Part shown: positions 63,364-64,000 of the stretch, one piece after another
Layout of the letters: every line of letters begins with the position of its first letter
Position numbering within the stretch: the stretch's first letter is position 1
Position numbers and translations under genes: made by a program
Assembly (NCBI GenBank): GCA_000733355.1
Contig: JNVV01000001.1
Coordinates: 526,208 to 590,207 of the forward strand
Direction: 5' to 3'
Length of the DNA stretch: 64,000 bases
DNA from: Falciphora oryzae
Lineage: Eukaryota > Ascomycota > Sordariomycetes > Magnaporthales > Magnaporthaceae
Notes under the pieces: generated by a model
What the model was told of the DNA's origin: nothing
The model's input: only the letters and a program-made list of their open reading frames with translations
Databases searched by the model: none

Positions 63364-64000
63364 TCACTGCACCTTCTTGCCGTTGGCAGCGCCGTTCGAG
63401 GCGCCATTGACGGCGGGCTGCTTCTGCAGCAGCATCTTGCGCTTGTTCTCCTCCTGCTTCTCGCGCGGGATGGTCAGGGCGTTGATGCCGAGGTAGTCGC
63501 AGATGCTGGTGATGACCAGGTAGGCCCAGCGCGAGTAGACGACGGCCGCGAACAGGAAGTAGCTCCACAGGTAGGCCAGCTCGACGTCGGCCGAGACGGC
63601 CGCGAGCCCGAAGCGGGGGAGGTTGCCGAGGACGGCGCCGCCGACCAGCGGCCACAGCATGACGGTCCAGTAGGGGAACGGCTGGCGGGTCAGGTGGGCG
63701 AGGATCATCTTGGTGGTCATGCGGCCAAAGACGAAGGACATCGTGGAGCAGAAGAGTACGATGTGGTTGCCGCTGCGCAGGGTCGAGAAGGGCGAGTAGA
63801 CCCAGGCGCCGATGGAGAGCGTGAAGACGGCCATGGGCGTCCACTCGAGGAAGACGGGCGCGATAGGCTGGCCCCTCGAGCGGCGGGCCAGGGCGACGTG
63901 GTAAATGCAGAAGGGAACGTGGGTCAGCAGCAGGGAGCTGACGATGATGGCGATCCAGAAGTCGCGGATCGAGTAGTCGCCGAGCATCTCCGCGTAGCCA
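63364..64000 (-). CDS. Ethanolamine/cholinephosphotransferase, C-terminal part
   Basis: Partial: the frame enters from beyond base 64000 (GYAEMLGDYSIRDFW) and ends at 63364, giving the last 211 or so residues. Several membrane helices are visible (FWIAIIVSSLLLTHVPFCIY, FLEWTPMAVFTLSIGAWVYS, YFLFAAVVYSRWAYLVITSI). Motifs such as FVFGRMTTKMILAHLTRQPF and SICDYLGINALTIPREKQEE match the C-terminal half of fungal EPT1/CPT1 enzymes. These finish the CDP-ethanolamine/CDP-choline (Kennedy) pathway, transferring the phospho-headgroup to diacylglycerol in ER and Golgi membranes. The CDP-alcohol phosphotransferase active-site motif DGxxAR...GxxxDxxxD would lie upstream, outside the window, so catalytic integrity and choline versus ethanolamine preference cannot be judged. 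Confidence 0.9.
   Translation of the reverse strand, partial: GYAEMLGDYSIRDFWIAIIVSSLLLTHVPFCIYHVALARRSRGQPIAPVFLEWTPMAVFTLSIGAWVYSPFSTLRSGNHIVLFCSTMSFVFGRMTTKMILAHLTRQPFPYWTVMLWPLVGGAVLGNLPRFGLAAVSADVELAYLWSYFLFAAVVYSRWAYLVITSICDYLGINALTIPREKQEENKRKMLLQKQPAVNGASNGAANGKKVQ

Noticed and set aside
1..64000. Secondary-metabolite cluster, viral insert or toxin locus
   Set aside because: No synthase, polymerase, capsid, transposase or toxin-like domain was seen; the lone SDR and MFS genes are far apart and have no cluster partners.

Overview
The window is nuclear DNA from a filamentous ascomycete (Pezizomycotina, most likely Sordariomycetes). Genes are GC-rich, carry 0-6 short GT-AG introns of about 55-140 nt, and are separated by 0.3-2.6 kb spacers with T- or A-homopolymers. 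Nearly all recognisable proteins are fungal-type: Spa2, Rng2/IQGAP, Spc7, Scm3, Atg14, Ypt35. I reassembled exons by hand from splice motifs, phase and family conservation. No tRNA, rRNA, CRISPR array or operon was seen. The sequence has an 87-nt N gap at 40018-40104 and ends inside a gene.

Layout, left to right: spa2 polarisome scaffold (+); M28B glutamate-carboxypeptidase-like protein (-); Scm3 CENP-A chaperone (-), divergent from atg6/beclin (+); a DUF7025-type AAA ATPase (-); a 117-aa unknown (-); IMP dehydrogenase (-); a 2.6-kb spacer with an AT-rich inverted-repeat element; IQGAP/rng2 (+); an MFS transporter whose 5' end may be broken (-); a 158-aa three-exon unknown (+); casein kinase 2 alpha (-); a repeat-rich spacer with the gap; two small conserved unknowns in tandem (-); atg14 (+); a spacer with five degenerate tandem repeats; a 962-aa membrane-anchored Pro/Ala-rich unknown (-); the kinetochore scaffold Spc7/KNL1 (-); a LicD-family protein with micro-exons (+); the PX protein Ypt35 (+); a short-chain dehydrogenase (-); and the 3' part of an ethanolamine/cholinephosphotransferase (-).

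Functionally this is mostly core cell biology. Spa2 and IQGAP serve polarity and cytokinesis. Scm3 and Spc7 act at centromere and kinetochore. Atg6 and Atg14 are two subunits of the same autophagy PI3-kinase complex. M28 peptidase, LicD, Ypt35 and EPT/CPT relate to endomembranes. The pairs are far apart and I do not claim a cluster. There is no secondary-metabolite cluster or defence island. The most unusual material is the hairpin-forming element near 24.3-24.8 kb, the repeat array at 46.4-47.3 kb, a repeat shared between 10.6 and 36.1 kb, and four or five uncharacterised proteins.
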